Source: Chloracidobacterium sp. (GTDB lineage: Bacteria; Acidobacteriota; Blastocatellia; Pyrinomonadales; Pyrinomonadaceae). Taken from it: a stretch of 64,000 nucleotides of DNA. Within the stretch, counting starts at the first letter, position 1; each line of letters starts with the position of its first letter. This document shows, in pieces, positions 8,534 through 17,569 of the stretch. The translations under genes and the position numbers were made by a program. The stretch covers positions 248,001 to 312,000 of the forward strand of contig JADKKB010000001.1 of the NCBI GenBank assembly GCA_016720705.1, written 5' to 3'. Under the pieces are notes generated by a model, which had not been told where the DNA came from, did not search any database, and was given only the letters and a program-made list of their open reading frames with translations.

Positions 8534-9559
8534 ATGTCCCAATTACTCGAAGTACGCGATCTTCAGACGCATTTTCCGACGAAAGGCGGCCTCGTCCGCT
8601 CGGTTGATGGCGTGAGCTTTGAGATCGGCGAGGGCGAATTGCTCGGCCTGGTCGGCGAATCTGGTTGCGGTAAATCGATCACCGCTTTGTCGATAATGCG
8701 TCTGATCTCGTCACCGGGCAAGATCGTTGGCGGCTCGATCAAATTCAAGGGCGAAGAACTGACGACAGCCAGTGAGGAACGCCTGCGAGCGATCCGCGGC
8801 AACGATATCGCGATGATCTTTCAAGATCCGATGACGTCGCTTAATCCGGTCTTTACCGTCGGTGAGCAGATCGCTGAGGCGTTGCGGTTGCATCGCAAAC
8901 TCGACAAAAAAACGGCGTGGCAGGCGTCGATCGACGCGATGAAGGAGGTGGCGATACCGTCGCCGGAGCGCCGTGCAAACGACTATCCGCATCAACTGTC
9001 CGGCGGTATGCGCCAGCGTGTGATGATAGCTATGGCTCTCGCGTGTAACCCCGAGTTGCTGATCGCCGACGAACCGACGACCGCTCTCGACGTTACGATC
9101 CAGGCCCAGATTCTCGAACTGCTCGACGGCCTGCGCGTTACGCGCAAACTCGCGGTTCTCCTCATCACACACGATCTGGGTGTCGTTGCCGAGGTCGCCG
9201 ATCGGGTTTGTGTGATGTACACCGGTAAGATCGTTGAGGAATCTGGCGTAGATGAGCTTTTTGCTGACCCGAAACACCCGTACACTCGAGGCCTTCTGCG
9301 TTCGGTCCCTAAATTATCTGAGGCCGGATCGGCCAAAACGGAGCGGCTCAAAACTATCGACGGAACGGTGCCTTCACCGACCGAATTGCCAAAAGGTTGC
9401 CACTTTGCTCCTCGATGCGACGATAGGTTCGATGCGTGTGTCATCGCACCCGTACCGCTGATCGATATCGCGTCCGGCCGCAAGGTGCGATGCCTTTTGT
9501 ACGATGAAGCTCATAAATTCAACGCGGCCCGGCAACGCGTTTTGGCCGAATCGGCCTGA
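8534..9559 (+). CDS. dppD: Oligopeptide/dipeptide ABC transporter ATPase (DppD/OppD type)
   Basis: This 341-residue cytoplasmic ATPase powers peptide import in the Dpp/Opp family. Visible motifs are Walker A GESGCGKS (about 42-49), Q-loop FQDPMTSLNP, signature LSGGMRQRV, Walker B LLIADEPTTALD and switch His in LITHDLGVV. The C-terminal oligopeptide/dipeptide extension carries Cys residues (GCHFAPRCDDRFDAC), typical of the DppD/DppF iron-sulfur-like motif. It pairs with the DppF-type gene 6 bases downstream. No permease or binding-protein gene is adjacent, so partners must be encoded elsewhere, and nickel or other peptide-family substrates remain possible. Confidence 0.94.
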   Translation: MSQLLEVRDLQTHFPTKGGLVRSVDGVSFEIGEGELLGLVGESGCGKSITALSIMRLISSPGKIVGGSIKFKGEELTTASEERLRAIRGNDIAMIFQDPMTSLNPVFTVGEQIAEALRLHRKLDKKTAWQASIDAMKEVAIPSPERRANDYPHQLSGGMRQRVMIAMALACNPELLIADEPTTALDVTIQAQILELLDGLRVTRKLAVLLITHDLGVVAEVADRVCVMYTGKIVEESGVDELFADPKHPYTRGLLRSVPKLSEAGSAKTERLKTIDGTVPSPTELPKGCHFAPRCDDRFDACVIAPVPLIDIASGRKVRCLLYDEAHKFNAARQRVLAESA

Positions 9560-9565
9560 TCGATA

Positions 9566-10570
9566 ATGGAAACTGCGACACCGAAGGCAAAAGTTACACG
9601 ATTGGTCGATGTTCGAAAGCTCGTCAAGCACTTTCCGGTGGAAAATAGTGACGATGTCGTACAGGCCGTAGATGACGTTTCGTTCGATATCATCGCCGGA
9701 GAGACTCTGGGGTTGGTGGGCGAGTCCGGATGCGGCAAATCGACGGTCGGGAGGTGCATTCTCCGCCTTCACGAACCGACCAGCGGTGAGGTTCGATTTG
9801 AGGGAAATAACATCATTGGCCTGCCAAATTCGGAAATGCAGGCACTGCGGCGTGAGATGCAGATCATTTTTCAGGATCCATACGCCAGCCTGAATCCACG
9901 CCTAAGCATCCGATCGATAATTTCCGAACCGCTCAAGATACACAAGATCGGTTCTCGCTCAGAGCAGAACGAGCGTGTCGCTGACCTTCTCAGAAAGGTG
10001 GGCCTCGACCCGAAGTATGCCGATCGATACCCGCACGAGTTCTCCGGCGGTCAACGCCAGCGTATCGGCATCGCTCGTGCACTTGCCTTAAATCCCAAGC
10101 TTATAATTTGTGACGAACCGGTCTCGGCACTCGACGTTTCGGTCCAGGCTCAGGTGGTCAATCTACTGCAGGATCTGCAGGACGAATTTGGACTGACATA
10201 TTTGTTCATTTCGCACGGACTTGCGGTGGTCGAGCATATTTCGGATCGCGTTGCGGTAATGTACCTCGGCAAGATAGTTGAGATCTGCGAGGCGAGAGAG
10301 TTGTATGAGATGCCGCTGCACCCGTATACCAGGGCTCTACTCTCCGCGATACCGTTCCCTGATCCAAGGCATAAACGCGATCGTATCGTGTTGACAGGTG
10401 ACGTGCCGACGCCGATCAACCCTCCGTCGGGCTGCCGCTTTCGCACGCGTTGCCCGCTGGCGATCGACGAATGTGCATCAGTATCACCGGAACTGAAGGA
10501 GATCACGCCGGGACATTTTGCCGCGTGTATTCGCATTGACGGCTACGACAACGCCGAGCGGACGGCTTGA
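9566..10570 (+). CDS. dppF: Oligopeptide/dipeptide ABC transporter ATPase (DppF/OppF type)
   Basis: This is the second ATPase of the pair, with 334 residues. It has Walker A GESGCGKS (about 52-59), Q-loop FQDPYASLNP (characteristic of DppF/OppF), signature FSGGQRQRI, Walker B LIICDEPVSALD and switch His in FISHGLAVV. The C-terminal family extension holds GCRFRTRCPLAIDEC. It probably forms a heterodimer with the DppD-type protein encoded 6 bases upstream, driving two permeases that are not in this window. The switch region reads SHGLAVV where most relatives have SHDLAVV (Asp to Gly). This is a small departure worth checking for its effect on the D/H-loop. Confidence 0.94.
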   Translation: METATPKAKVTRLVDVRKLVKHFPVENSDDVVQAVDDVSFDIIAGETLGLVGESGCGKSTVGRCILRLHEPTSGEVRFEGNNIIGLPNSEMQALRREMQIIFQDPYASLNPRLSIRSIISEPLKIHKIGSRSEQNERVADLLRKVGLDPKYADRYPHEFSGGQRQRIGIARALALNPKLIICDEPVSALDVSVQAQVVNLLQDLQDEFGLTYLFISHGLAVVEHISDRVAVMYLGKIVEICEARELYEMPLHPYTRALLSAIPFPDPRHKRDRIVLTGDVPTPINPPSGCRFRTRCPLAIDECASVSPELKEITPGHFAACIRIDGYDNAERTA

Positions 10571-10645
10571 AAAAACGGAACTTCGATCATCCGGTGAACG
10601 TATCTGATGGTGTCGTAACCAAAATCAACCTTTATTGAGGAAAAT

Positions 10646-11578
10646 ATGAATCGAATAGCTGGAATTATCATTGCGGCCCTTGGTCTCGTAGTCGCCGTAT
10701 TGGGCGCAACCAAGATCGTGCCTGGCCTGACCTCGCCCGGCGTATTTATGATCGTGCTCGGTGGGCTAGTCATCGGACTTAGCTTCATAAACAAGCCGGC
10801 GGTCGAGGGTGATGTTGAGAGGATGTCAACGGCAAGTAGCATAGTCAATATCTTTTTTGCCCCAAGCGAAGTCTTTCGTAATCTCCGTTGGCACCCGCGA
10901 TGGCTTGTGCCCATCTTGCTGATGGTCGTTATGTCGGTCGCATACAGCAATCTATTTTCGGCACGCATCGGCATCGATCGGATCACCAACTTCTCCATCG
11001 ATAAAACGCTCGAGATGCCTATGATCGCCGGTAGCGAAGACGCCAGAAAGAGTGTTGAAGCCGGACGTGTGCAAGCTTTGGAGGATGCCAAAAATCCCGT
11101 GGCCCGCGTAGGCCAAGTTGCTGCGTCGTTTGCCGGTTTCACAATCCTCTACGCGATCCTTGCCCTAATATACTTTGTTTTTGCATTGGCGATGGGCGGC
11201 AAGCTTAACTTTTGGCAGGCGTTTTCGGCTGCAGTTTACGCGGCATTGCCGATCAATATTATTAAGTTTGTACTCAACACCACGCTTCTATACCTAAAGG
11301 ATCCGACCGATATTCACCCCATCCTCGGTCAGCAATCGTTGATCCAGGACAATCTTAGCTTCCTTGTTACTTCAGCTGAGCATCCGGTAATTTTTACGCT
11401 GCTTGCGTCGTTAAGCGTCCTTGGTTTTTACTGGCTGTTTATGAATGCGATCGGCCTCAAGAACGCCGGCGAGAGGGTTAGCGGAACCATCGCTTGGTCG
11501 GCGTCGATCTCAGTCTTTTTGTTCGTTCTACTTTTCGGTATGGCGATGGCGGTGCTGTTCCCGAGTTTTATCAGCTAG
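10646..11578 (+). CDS. Yip1-family-like multi-span membrane protein
   Basis: The protein has 310 residues. Two hydrophobic spans lie at the N-terminus (about 3-22 and 29-48), followed by a cytoplasmic linker with the Yip1-type opening SIVNIFFAPSEVFRNLRWHPRW (about 70-90). About five more spans follow (around 90-108, 165-190, 200-225, 255-280, 285-308). Bacterial Yip1-domain proteins are membrane proteins of unknown job. TTGAGGAAAAT precedes the ATG with good spacing. It lies 75 bases after dppF on the same strand and could be the last gene of that transcript, since a terminator follows 24 bases after its stop. Function cannot be assigned from sequence. Confidence 0.8.
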   Translation: MNRIAGIIIAALGLVVAVLGATKIVPGLTSPGVFMIVLGGLVIGLSFINKPAVEGDVERMSTASSIVNIFFAPSEVFRNLRWHPRWLVPILLMVVMSVAYSNLFSARIGIDRITNFSIDKTLEMPMIAGSEDARKSVEAGRVQALEDAKNPVARVGQVAASFAGFTILYAILALIYFVFALAMGGKLNFWQAFSAAVYAALPINIIKFVLNTTLLYLKDPTDIHPILGQQSLIQDNLSFLVTSAEHPVIFTLLASLSVLGFYWLFMNAIGLKNAGERVSGTIAWSASISVFLFVLLFGMAMAVLFPSFIS

Positions 11579-11602
11579 CTTTTGGAGCTACTGCAAAATA
11601 CG

Positions 11603-11645
11603 ACCGCCCGCAGATCTATTCAAGATTGCGGGCGGTTACTTTTTG
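11603..11645 (+). terminator. Intrinsic terminator after the dppF/Yip1 run
   Basis: A 10-bp perfect stem (ACCGCCCGCA at 11603-11612 with its complement at 11627-11636) has a 14-base loop and is followed by TACTTTTTG. It ends the plus-strand transcript. Read from the other side it is followed by an A/T-rich stretch, so it may also act on the convergent permease gene that ends at 11680. Confidence 0.82.
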
Positions 11646-11679
11646 TGCGAATTGGCATCGGCCACGATCCGGAAGTTTA

Positions 11680-12942
11680 CTATTCGTATCGTAGCGATTC
11701 GATCGGATCGAGTCGGGCCGCTTTCCAGGCCGGAAACAGTCCGAAGGCGAGTCCGATACCGACGCTTGCGACAAAGCCCGCGATCGGTGCCCAAAGCGGT
11801 ACATACGAGGGCAAAAACAGACGGACAAGGAGCGTCAAAAGCCACCCAATGAGTAAGCCGACGATACCGCCGAAACCGGTAAGAGTGGCAGCCTCGACCA
11901 AAAACTGTAGCAAAATGTCATTTTGACGGGCACCGATAGCCTTGCGGATGCCGATCTCTCTGGTACGTTCGGTCACGGAGACGAGCATAATATTCATCAC
12001 GCCGATACCGCCGATCATCAGGCCCACCGAAGATATGACCACCATCGCGATGAAAACACCGTTCGTAATGGCCGCAAATTGATCGATGATGCTTGCCGCG
12101 GTTTCCATTGCAAAGTTGTTCTTATCGCCAAATTTTACTTGCCGGCGAATTCTGAGCAGATCCTGCACTTGATCTTTTGCGGCGTCGAGTTGACCGTCTT
12201 TTGCGATGGCCAGAATGAAGAGATCATCGGCATTCGGCTTGAGCTTGAGTGCTGCCCCCATCGGCATATAGATGACATTTGACTGATCATTATTGCCGCC
12301 GCCGCCGCCGAAAAGTTGTTCGCGCTTCTGCAAAAGGCCGATGATCCTGAATTCGGAGCCGCCGATCTCCACCGTTTCGCCGATCGGCGATCTATTCGGG
12401 AAATAAGCATCACGGATCGAGTCGCCTACTACACATACATTGGTCTTTGAATCGTTTTCAGCCGGCGAGAACCAACGCCCGTCGATCAGCACCTCGCCCG
12501 GAGCCTTTTCAGCATCCGGAAGCGTTCCCTGCAGCTGTATGGACGATGAGGTCTTGCCATTCTTTCCGGTGACGTTGATCTTTTGGCCAAAGAAATTGTT
12601 TGTAATATTGAGATACGGAACCGCCGCCTGTAACGAACTCAGGTTGCTTAGGGCCGCCGCATCCTCCATCGTCAGCGGCTTGCGCATACGCTCTTCGCGC
12701 GACGGGGAACTGGTGCGGATGCCGATATCCATCTTGTACAGAAATATCGACGTGGTACCAAAGGATTCGACCTGTTTTTCGACGGCTACCTTGATCCCGC
12801 TGATCAGCGACGAGATCAGCATCACGGTGATAACGCCTATAACCACACCGATGATCGTCAGAAACGAGCGCAGCTTATTGCTCCGCAGCGTGTCGATCGC
12901 CATCTTAAAGTTTTCGATAAATGAGGTTGTTGCGACTACCAT
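11680..12942 (-). CDS. MacB-like ABC transporter permease (FtsX family), second copy
   Basis: This 420-residue permease has an N-terminal span (about 20-45, LTIIGVVIGVITVMLISSLI) and a periplasmic MacB core domain (about 50-270). Three C-terminal spans belong to the FtsX domain (about 290-320, 345-375, 380-405), with the conserved motif VTERTREIGIRKAIGARQNDILLQFLVEA. It lacks its own ATPase, unlike Escherichia coli MacB, and would use the ATPase encoded at 15000-15740. It starts 4 bases after the stop of the sister permease, which it resembles strongly, so the pair likely forms a heterodimer. A glycine run (GGGGGNN) in the periplasmic domain comes from a GCC-rich stretch. Confidence 0.92.
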   Translation of the reverse strand: MVVATTSFIENFKMAIDTLRSNKLRSFLTIIGVVIGVITVMLISSLISGIKVAVEKQVESFGTTSIFLYKMDIGIRTSSPSREERMRKPLTMEDAAALSNLSSLQAAVPYLNITNNFFGQKINVTGKNGKTSSSIQLQGTLPDAEKAPGEVLIDGRWFSPAENDSKTNVCVVGDSIRDAYFPNRSPIGETVEIGGSEFRIIGLLQKREQLFGGGGGNNDQSNVIYMPMGAALKLKPNADDLFILAIAKDGQLDAAKDQVQDLLRIRRQVKFGDKNNFAMETAASIIDQFAAITNGVFIAMVVISSVGLMIGGIGVMNIMLVSVTERTREIGIRKAIGARQNDILLQFLVEAATLTGFGGIVGLLIGWLLTLLVRLFLPSYVPLWAPIAGFVASVGIGLAFGLFPAWKAARLDPIESLRYE

Positions 12943-12946
12943 TGGA

Positions 12947-14182
12947 TCAATCTGCCCTCAGAGCCTCGATGGGATCCAGACGGGCCGCTTTCCACGCCGG
13001 ATAAAGCCCGGCGAGTCCCCCGACAACTCCGGAAAATGCAATGGCAAAGAAAGCCGCCAGAAGAGATATCTTAGTCGGAAAAAAGAACGCTGTAATAGCC
13101 ACGCCGGCGATCTCTGCGATGATGAGCCCGATGATACCGCCCAGAGCAGAGAGCGTGGCCGATTCCAGTAAGAACTGTCTTAAAATGTCCGATTGTCTCG
13201 CCCCGAGGCTTTTTCGTATCCCGATCTCGCGGGTTCGCTCGGTCACGGCGACGAGCATAATGTTCATAATTACGATGCCGCCGACTAGAAGTGCGATCGA
13301 CGGTACCGCCAAAATTACCGTCCCGATCGGCTTTGTAACGCCGCCGATGAGATTTGTGATCGCGTCCGGCGTCAGAATACCGAAGCTATCCTTTTCACCG
13401 AAAGGAATCTTTCGCTTGATACGCATAAGCATACGCACCTCTTCGACTGTGTCGGCTACATTTTTTTCATCCTTTGATGTTACAACGAAGTACGGTGCCC
13501 GCTGACGTGTCAAACCGCCAAATGCCGACCCAAAGGTCTTGATCGGCAGCGTAATAAAATTATCCTGCGGCTGCCCAAAAACTGTGCCCTTTGCCGTCTG
13601 CACGCCGATAATCCGATAGGGAATACCCTGAATGGTCAATTCCTGGCCGATGGCGGATTCACGAGGATAGAGTTTGTTGGCGACGTCCCAACCGACATAG
13701 GCGACGCGGGCGCCGTTTGCGTTTTCGGGTTCGGAAAAGAATCGTCCGTCCGCGATGTCAAGCTTGTCGATCAGCGCCGTGACCGGTTCGGCACCGCTGA
13801 TCTGAACGCTGGCCAGCGTCTCACCGCCGCCCTTGACATCACGACTCATACCGCCCGCTTTGGCACCGATCAGGCCGACGAGTTGAGCTCGTTCTTTGAT
13901 GAATTCCATCTCATCAAAGGTCAATTCCGTATTTCGCCGCTGCGCTGCGGCGATCGTATCGGTATCCTTGAAATCGTCGAAGCTAAAGCGTCGAACTGTG
14001 AACGAATTCGATCCGATACCGGCGAGTTTTTCGTCAACGTACGAGCTAAAACCTTGCAGTAGCGACAAAACGATCATAAACGCAGTGACGCCGATTATCA
14101 TTCCCAAAAGCGTGAGAAATGACCGCAGCTTATGCGCCAATATCTGGTCGAAGGCAAGTTTGATCGTTTCAGAAAAATTCAT
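12947..14182 (-). CDS. MacB-like ABC transporter permease (FtsX family), first copy
   Basis: This 411-residue protein has the same layout as its neighbour: an N-terminal span (about 15-40, LTLLGMIIGVTAFMIVLSLL), a MacB-type periplasmic domain (about 45-265), and an FtsX domain with three spans. The coupling motif VTERTREIGIRKSLGARQSD is nearly identical to that of the second copy. MacB-type transporters work by mechanotransmission: ATP use in the cytoplasm moves the periplasmic domain and pushes substrate (peptides, lipoproteins, macrolides) toward an outer-membrane duct. The substrate cannot be read here. It follows the membrane-protein gene at 14293 by 110 bases in the same direction. Confidence 0.92.
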   Translation of the reverse strand: MNFSETIKLAFDQILAHKLRSFLTLLGMIIGVTAFMIVLSLLQGFSSYVDEKLAGIGSNSFTVRRFSFDDFKDTDTIAAAQRRNTELTFDEMEFIKERAQLVGLIGAKAGGMSRDVKGGGETLASVQISGAEPVTALIDKLDIADGRFFSEPENANGARVAYVGWDVANKLYPRESAIGQELTIQGIPYRIIGVQTAKGTVFGQPQDNFITLPIKTFGSAFGGLTRQRAPYFVVTSKDEKNVADTVEEVRMLMRIKRKIPFGEKDSFGILTPDAITNLIGGVTKPIGTVILAVPSIALLVGGIVIMNIMLVAVTERTREIGIRKSLGARQSDILRQFLLESATLSALGGIIGLIIAEIAGVAITAFFFPTKISLLAAFFAIAFSGVVGGLAGLYPAWKAARLDPIEALRAD

Positions 14183-14292
14183 CGATACCTTAGCTTATCT
14201 AAGTCAAGCGAATGTTACGAGTTAATGCTGTTAAAAGTTTCGATGAATAATGCTCGAAATTCAAACGTAACTGCGTCGATCGACTAATAGCT

Positions 14293-15000
14293 TTACGATC
14301 CCACGCGATCCGCGCGTAGTAATTTGTAAAGAGATGCCAAATGTGAAAACAGTACGATCGGCACGACTATCGTCGGCAGATAAATGTATGGAAAGTACAG
14401 AACCGCGCGGTTGGGCTCGGCAATATTCAGGAATTGTATCGACGATGGAACCGACAACGCTGCGATGACCACAACATTTGCGAGTAGCAATATCCCGATG
14501 ACGTTGAATGCGATCAGCAGGCCTCGCCGTGTCTCGCCGCCGCGAAATGCAAGCCACGCGACGATCGGTGCTGCGATTCCGGATAAGATATCAAAATTTA
14601 ACCCCTGAAACGTCATCATCCGGGGCACTTGGCCGGCAATACTGAGCCAAAGCAGGACGAGTTCGACCGGAATACGCACGATGTGGAGCAACGTCAGAAG
14701 TTTCAGCGGCAAGCGTTCGACGTACGTTCGGTGAAAGGCCGCGATATATCCGAGCACTAACAGCAAAGCCGGCAAGATGCCGAAAAGAAACAGTCGCGGC
14801 GGTACCGATGTGAAATCCTCGTAAAACCCTAAAACAGAAAGTGCCGCCTGAAAGAATATCCAGAGCGGCAGAATGAAAATAAGAATTTGTGAGGGTAACA
14901 GTCCCAGTCCCGCTTTACGTGTGGCTCTGAGCAGAAACCCGATCGCCGTAAAGGTCGTCAGCAAAAAGACGATCGTTACATATGCCGGAACTGTTTCCAT
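14293..15000 (-). CDS. Seven-span-like integral membrane protein of unknown function in a MacAB-like operon
   Basis: The protein has 235 residues and is almost wholly hydrophobic. About seven spans are seen at roughly 5-23, 36-58, 70-90, 100-122, 133-150, 162-182 and 200-222. Charged loops include HRTYVERLPLK and RGGETRRG. No motif that I recognise as enzymatic is present. Its ATG overlaps the stop of the upstream ATPase gene by one base (TAATG), so translation is very likely coupled and the product probably works with the transporter. It could be an extra subunit or a modifier of the exporter. The gene is not part of the standard macAB set. Confidence 0.72.
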   Translation of the reverse strand: METVPAYVTIVFLLTTFTAIGFLLRATRKAGLGLLPSQILIFILPLWIFFQAALSVLGFYEDFTSVPPRLFLFGILPALLLVLGYIAAFHRTYVERLPLKLLTLLHIVRIPVELVLLWLSIAGQVPRMMTFQGLNFDILSGIAAPIVAWLAFRGGETRRGLLIAFNVIGILLLANVVVIAALSVPSSIQFLNIAEPNRAVLYFPYIYLPTIVVPIVLFSHLASLYKLLRADRVGS

Positions 15001-15740
15001 TATTTAATGCGTTCGTCCTTTTCGATCAGTCCGTCGCGGATCGTAATGACGCGATGGGCTCGTTCGGCGATATCATGTTCGTGCGTAACTACAATGATCG
15101 TGTTGCCCTCCGCGTGAAGCTTTTCAAATAGGGCCATGATCTCGTAGCTCGTTTTTGTGTCCAGTGCACCAGTCGGTTCGTCAGCAAGCAGGATCGAGGG
15201 ATGATTGACCAGAGCCCTTGCGATCGCCACACGCTGCCGCTGGCCGCCGGAGAGCTCATTAGGCCTATGCAGCATTCGGTCGCCGAGTTCGACGGCCGCA
15301 AGCGACGCCTGAGCCTTCTCTTGCCGCTCGGCCGAACCCATACCTGCGTAGATCAGAGGCAATTCGACATTATGAAGTGCGGTCGCCCTGGAAAGCAGGT
15401 TAAAGGTCTGAAAAACGAAACCGACCTCCTTGTTACGAATGCGTGCAAGTTCGTCGTCGGTCATTTCCGAGACGAGATTGCCGTTGATCCAGTATTCCCC
15501 TTTTGACGGGGAATCCAGACAACCGATGAGGTTCATCAGCGTCGATTTACCTGAGCCCGACGGGCCGATGATAGCGAGGTATTCGTTGCGCTTTACTTCA
15601 AAAGATACGCCCTGCAGAGCGTGCAATTCTTCTGTACCCATCTGGTATGTCTTCCAGATGTTTCGCATCGAGATGATCGAATCCGAAGGATGCGATTCAG
15701 GCGATACCGTTCCGTTTTCGTTTCCGTTCTTTTGGTCCAT
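15000..15740 (-). CDS. ABC transporter ATPase, MacB/LolD type
   Basis: This is a 246-residue ATPase of the LolD/MacB/FtsE group. Walker A GPSGSGKST lies at about 58-66, the Q-loop at FVFQTFNLLSRATALHNVELPL (typical of the LolD group), signature LSGGQRQRV, Walker B ILLADEPTGALD, and switch His in VTHEHDIA. It would energise the two FtsX-type permeases encoded downstream. It is the second gene of the operon, 17 bases after the adaptor gene, and overlaps the next gene at TAATG. The 20-residue polar N-terminal tail before the fold is longer than usual. Confidence 0.94.
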   Translation of the reverse strand: MDQKNGNENGTVSPESHPSDSIISMRNIWKTYQMGTEELHALQGVSFEVKRNEYLAIIGPSGSGKSTLMNLIGCLDSPSKGEYWINGNLVSEMTDDELARIRNKEVGFVFQTFNLLSRATALHNVELPLIYAGMGSAERQEKAQASLAAVELGDRMLHRPNELSGGQRQRVAIARALVNHPSILLADEPTGALDTKTSYEIMALFEKLHAEGNTIIVVTHEHDIAERAHRVITIRDGLIEKDERIK

Positions 15741-15757
15741 AATTCGTTCCTTGGAAA

Positions 15758-17293
15758 CTACTTAGCGGCTGCACCTTCTTTTTTGGTCTGTCGTTTAACG
15801 ACTGTACCGTCTTTCAGCGTATTTAGTATCCGGCTCGGTCCGGTTATGACCTCGTCATCGGCTTTGAGTCCGCTGGTTATCTCTCGATCCGACTCGCCGA
15901 CAATGCCGGTCGTCACTTCGACAAACTTTGCCTTGTTACCTTCGAGTACGTAAACGCCGGTGATGGTCTTGGGCTTATCTGCCGGTTGCGGTGTGTCGCC
16001 CTGGATCGTCGGGGCGGGCGATGCGTCCGGTTTCTTTTCGATCACGGCCTGGAGCGGCACTGTGATCACATTAGTTACAGTTTTCGTAGTGATGGTCGCG
16101 GTAGCACTCATTCCGGGACGGAGGCCGGTTTTCAGATCTTCCGGCAATTCAGTCAGCTTGATCACGACACGAAACTCTTTGGCTTCCTGCACGTTGATGT
16201 TCGTTGAAAGTCCGCCGCTGGTTTGCGACTTGCCGACTGCGAGCGGCGTCTTCTGCAAGACCTCACCGCCGATCTCTTTGTCGCCGAATGCATCCACCTT
16301 GACCTTTGCTTTTTGACCGACCTCGACCTTATCGATCTCGGTTTCGTCCACTTTTACTTCGACGTTGATCTGCGACATATCGGCGATCGTAAGCAGTGCG
16401 GTCGTCGAAAGTCCGGCAACGGCAAACGTTCCGACTTTGGACGGGATCTCAGCGATCACACCGTTGATCGGTGCAACCTGCAGGGTTTTGTCACGCTGGC
16501 TCTTACTGCCACGCAAGGTTGCGGCCTGCTGATTTGCCCTCGACTGGCTACTCTGAACACTGATCGACGCTGTTTCGACGCCGCGCTTGGCATCACGTAC
16601 TGCAACCGCCTGTTGATTTCGCCGAGCAATGGCTTCGTTAACGCTTAGTTTTGCCGACTCGAGCCTTGCCTTTGCCGTGCGGAGTCCTACTTGAGCAGTT
16701 TCGAGGGCGTCCTTCTTCTGGTCATATTCCTGCCGCGAGATCACGCCGGATTCCAGAAGCTGTGCGTTTCGATTCAGTTCGCGTTGGGCGGTGTTGACAT
16801 CGACCTGCGCACGGTCGACGTCGGTCTGCGACGTTACGACGTTTTGCCGTGCGGTCGTGACCGATGCGTCGGACGCATTCAATCCTTGTTGTGCTTGCGA
16901 ATATTGATTTTGAGCTGCAGTGACCTGTGTCTGTGATACGCGGACTTCATCTTGTGCAGTCTGATATGCCGCGATCTGCGCGTCCGTATTCGAATTTAAT
17001 TGGTTTGGGTCGAGTTTAACCAGCGGCTGGCCTTTTGTGACCGTATCGCCCTCTTTTACATAGATCTCTTCGATACGACCCTGGACCTCGCTCGTGAGAT
17101 TCATAAATTGTATCGGGCGTATTTCACCCGACGATGTCACCGTCGAACGCAATTCCTTACGTGTTTCAAGTTTGACGACCGTGACCTCGGGCGTATCTGT
17201 TCGTGTGGCCAGAACGCTGCCCACGATGATGATCGCCAATAAAACAACTGCCGATACGCCGATGATGATCTTCTTTTTGCGGCTCAATGCCAT
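15758..17293 (-). CDS. MacA/HlyD-type periplasmic adaptor protein
   Basis: The protein has 511 residues. An N-terminal anchor covers about 7-29 (KKIIIGVSAVVLLAIIIVGSVLA). A barrel/lipoyl half follows (about 45-90, with GEIRPIQFMNLTSEVQGRIEEIYVKEGDTVTKGQPLVKLD). A long alpha-helical hairpin (about 95-265) is rich in Gln, Ala and Ser, with repeated phrases such as QTQVTAAQNQYSQAQQG. The second lipoyl half and beta-barrel follow at about 270-420. Adaptors of this type link an inner-membrane transporter to a TolC duct. The hairpin is longer than in many MacA proteins. It is the first gene of the operon. A possible minus-strand promoter (TTGTGT, then TATTAT) lies upstream at about 17335-17360 but is weak. 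Confidence 0.9.
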   Translation of the reverse strand: MALSRKKKIIIGVSAVVLLAIIIVGSVLATRTDTPEVTVVKLETRKELRSTVTSSGEIRPIQFMNLTSEVQGRIEEIYVKEGDTVTKGQPLVKLDPNQLNSNTDAQIAAYQTAQDEVRVSQTQVTAAQNQYSQAQQGLNASDASVTTARQNVVTSQTDVDRAQVDVNTAQRELNRNAQLLESGVISRQEYDQKKDALETAQVGLRTAKARLESAKLSVNEAIARRNQQAVAVRDAKRGVETASISVQSSQSRANQQAATLRGSKSQRDKTLQVAPINGVIAEIPSKVGTFAVAGLSTTALLTIADMSQINVEVKVDETEIDKVEVGQKAKVKVDAFGDKEIGGEVLQKTPLAVGKSQTSGGLSTNINVQEAKEFRVVIKLTELPEDLKTGLRPGMSATATITTKTVTNVITVPLQAVIEKKPDASPAPTIQGDTPQPADKPKTITGVYVLEGNKAKFVEVTTGIVGESDREITSGLKADDEVITGPSRILNTLKDGTVVKRQTKKEGAAAK

Positions 17294-17471
17294 AATCTAC
17301 ACTTACCCTCGCAACTGGTTACTATAATATTTCCGACGGAGCGGACACAATCGAATTGTACTTTCTTTATTTCAGCAATCAGGTATTACGACCATATTTT
17401 GCGTCAAGTTTCAAAAAAGTGACACTGCTGCCGAACTAGCAAAATTGCCCTTCGGAACCGTAATTTGATTG

Positions 17472-17500
17472 TTGACGTAATCCCGCTGTCGATTTACGAT
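17472..17500 (+). promoter_or_regulatory. Candidate sigma-70-type promoter for the FHA/kinase operon
   Basis: TTGACG (17472-17477) and TACGAT (17495-17500) are separated by 17 bases, close to the TTGACA-N17-TATAAT consensus. Transcription would begin near 17507, about 60 bases before the first gene at 17570. The 276-base gap between the divergent MacA and FHA genes holds no other clear element. This is a motif match only. Confidence 0.45.
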
Positions 17501-17569
17501 TTACGAACATTAAATTACACGCTAATATGTCAATAGTCGAATAAGGCCGTAAGCGTAAAAATTGCGACA

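Noticed and set aside
12440..13171. Plus-strand frame across the two permease genes
   Set aside because: Both permeases are strongly supported by FtsX motifs; this frame spans their junction and has no protein features.
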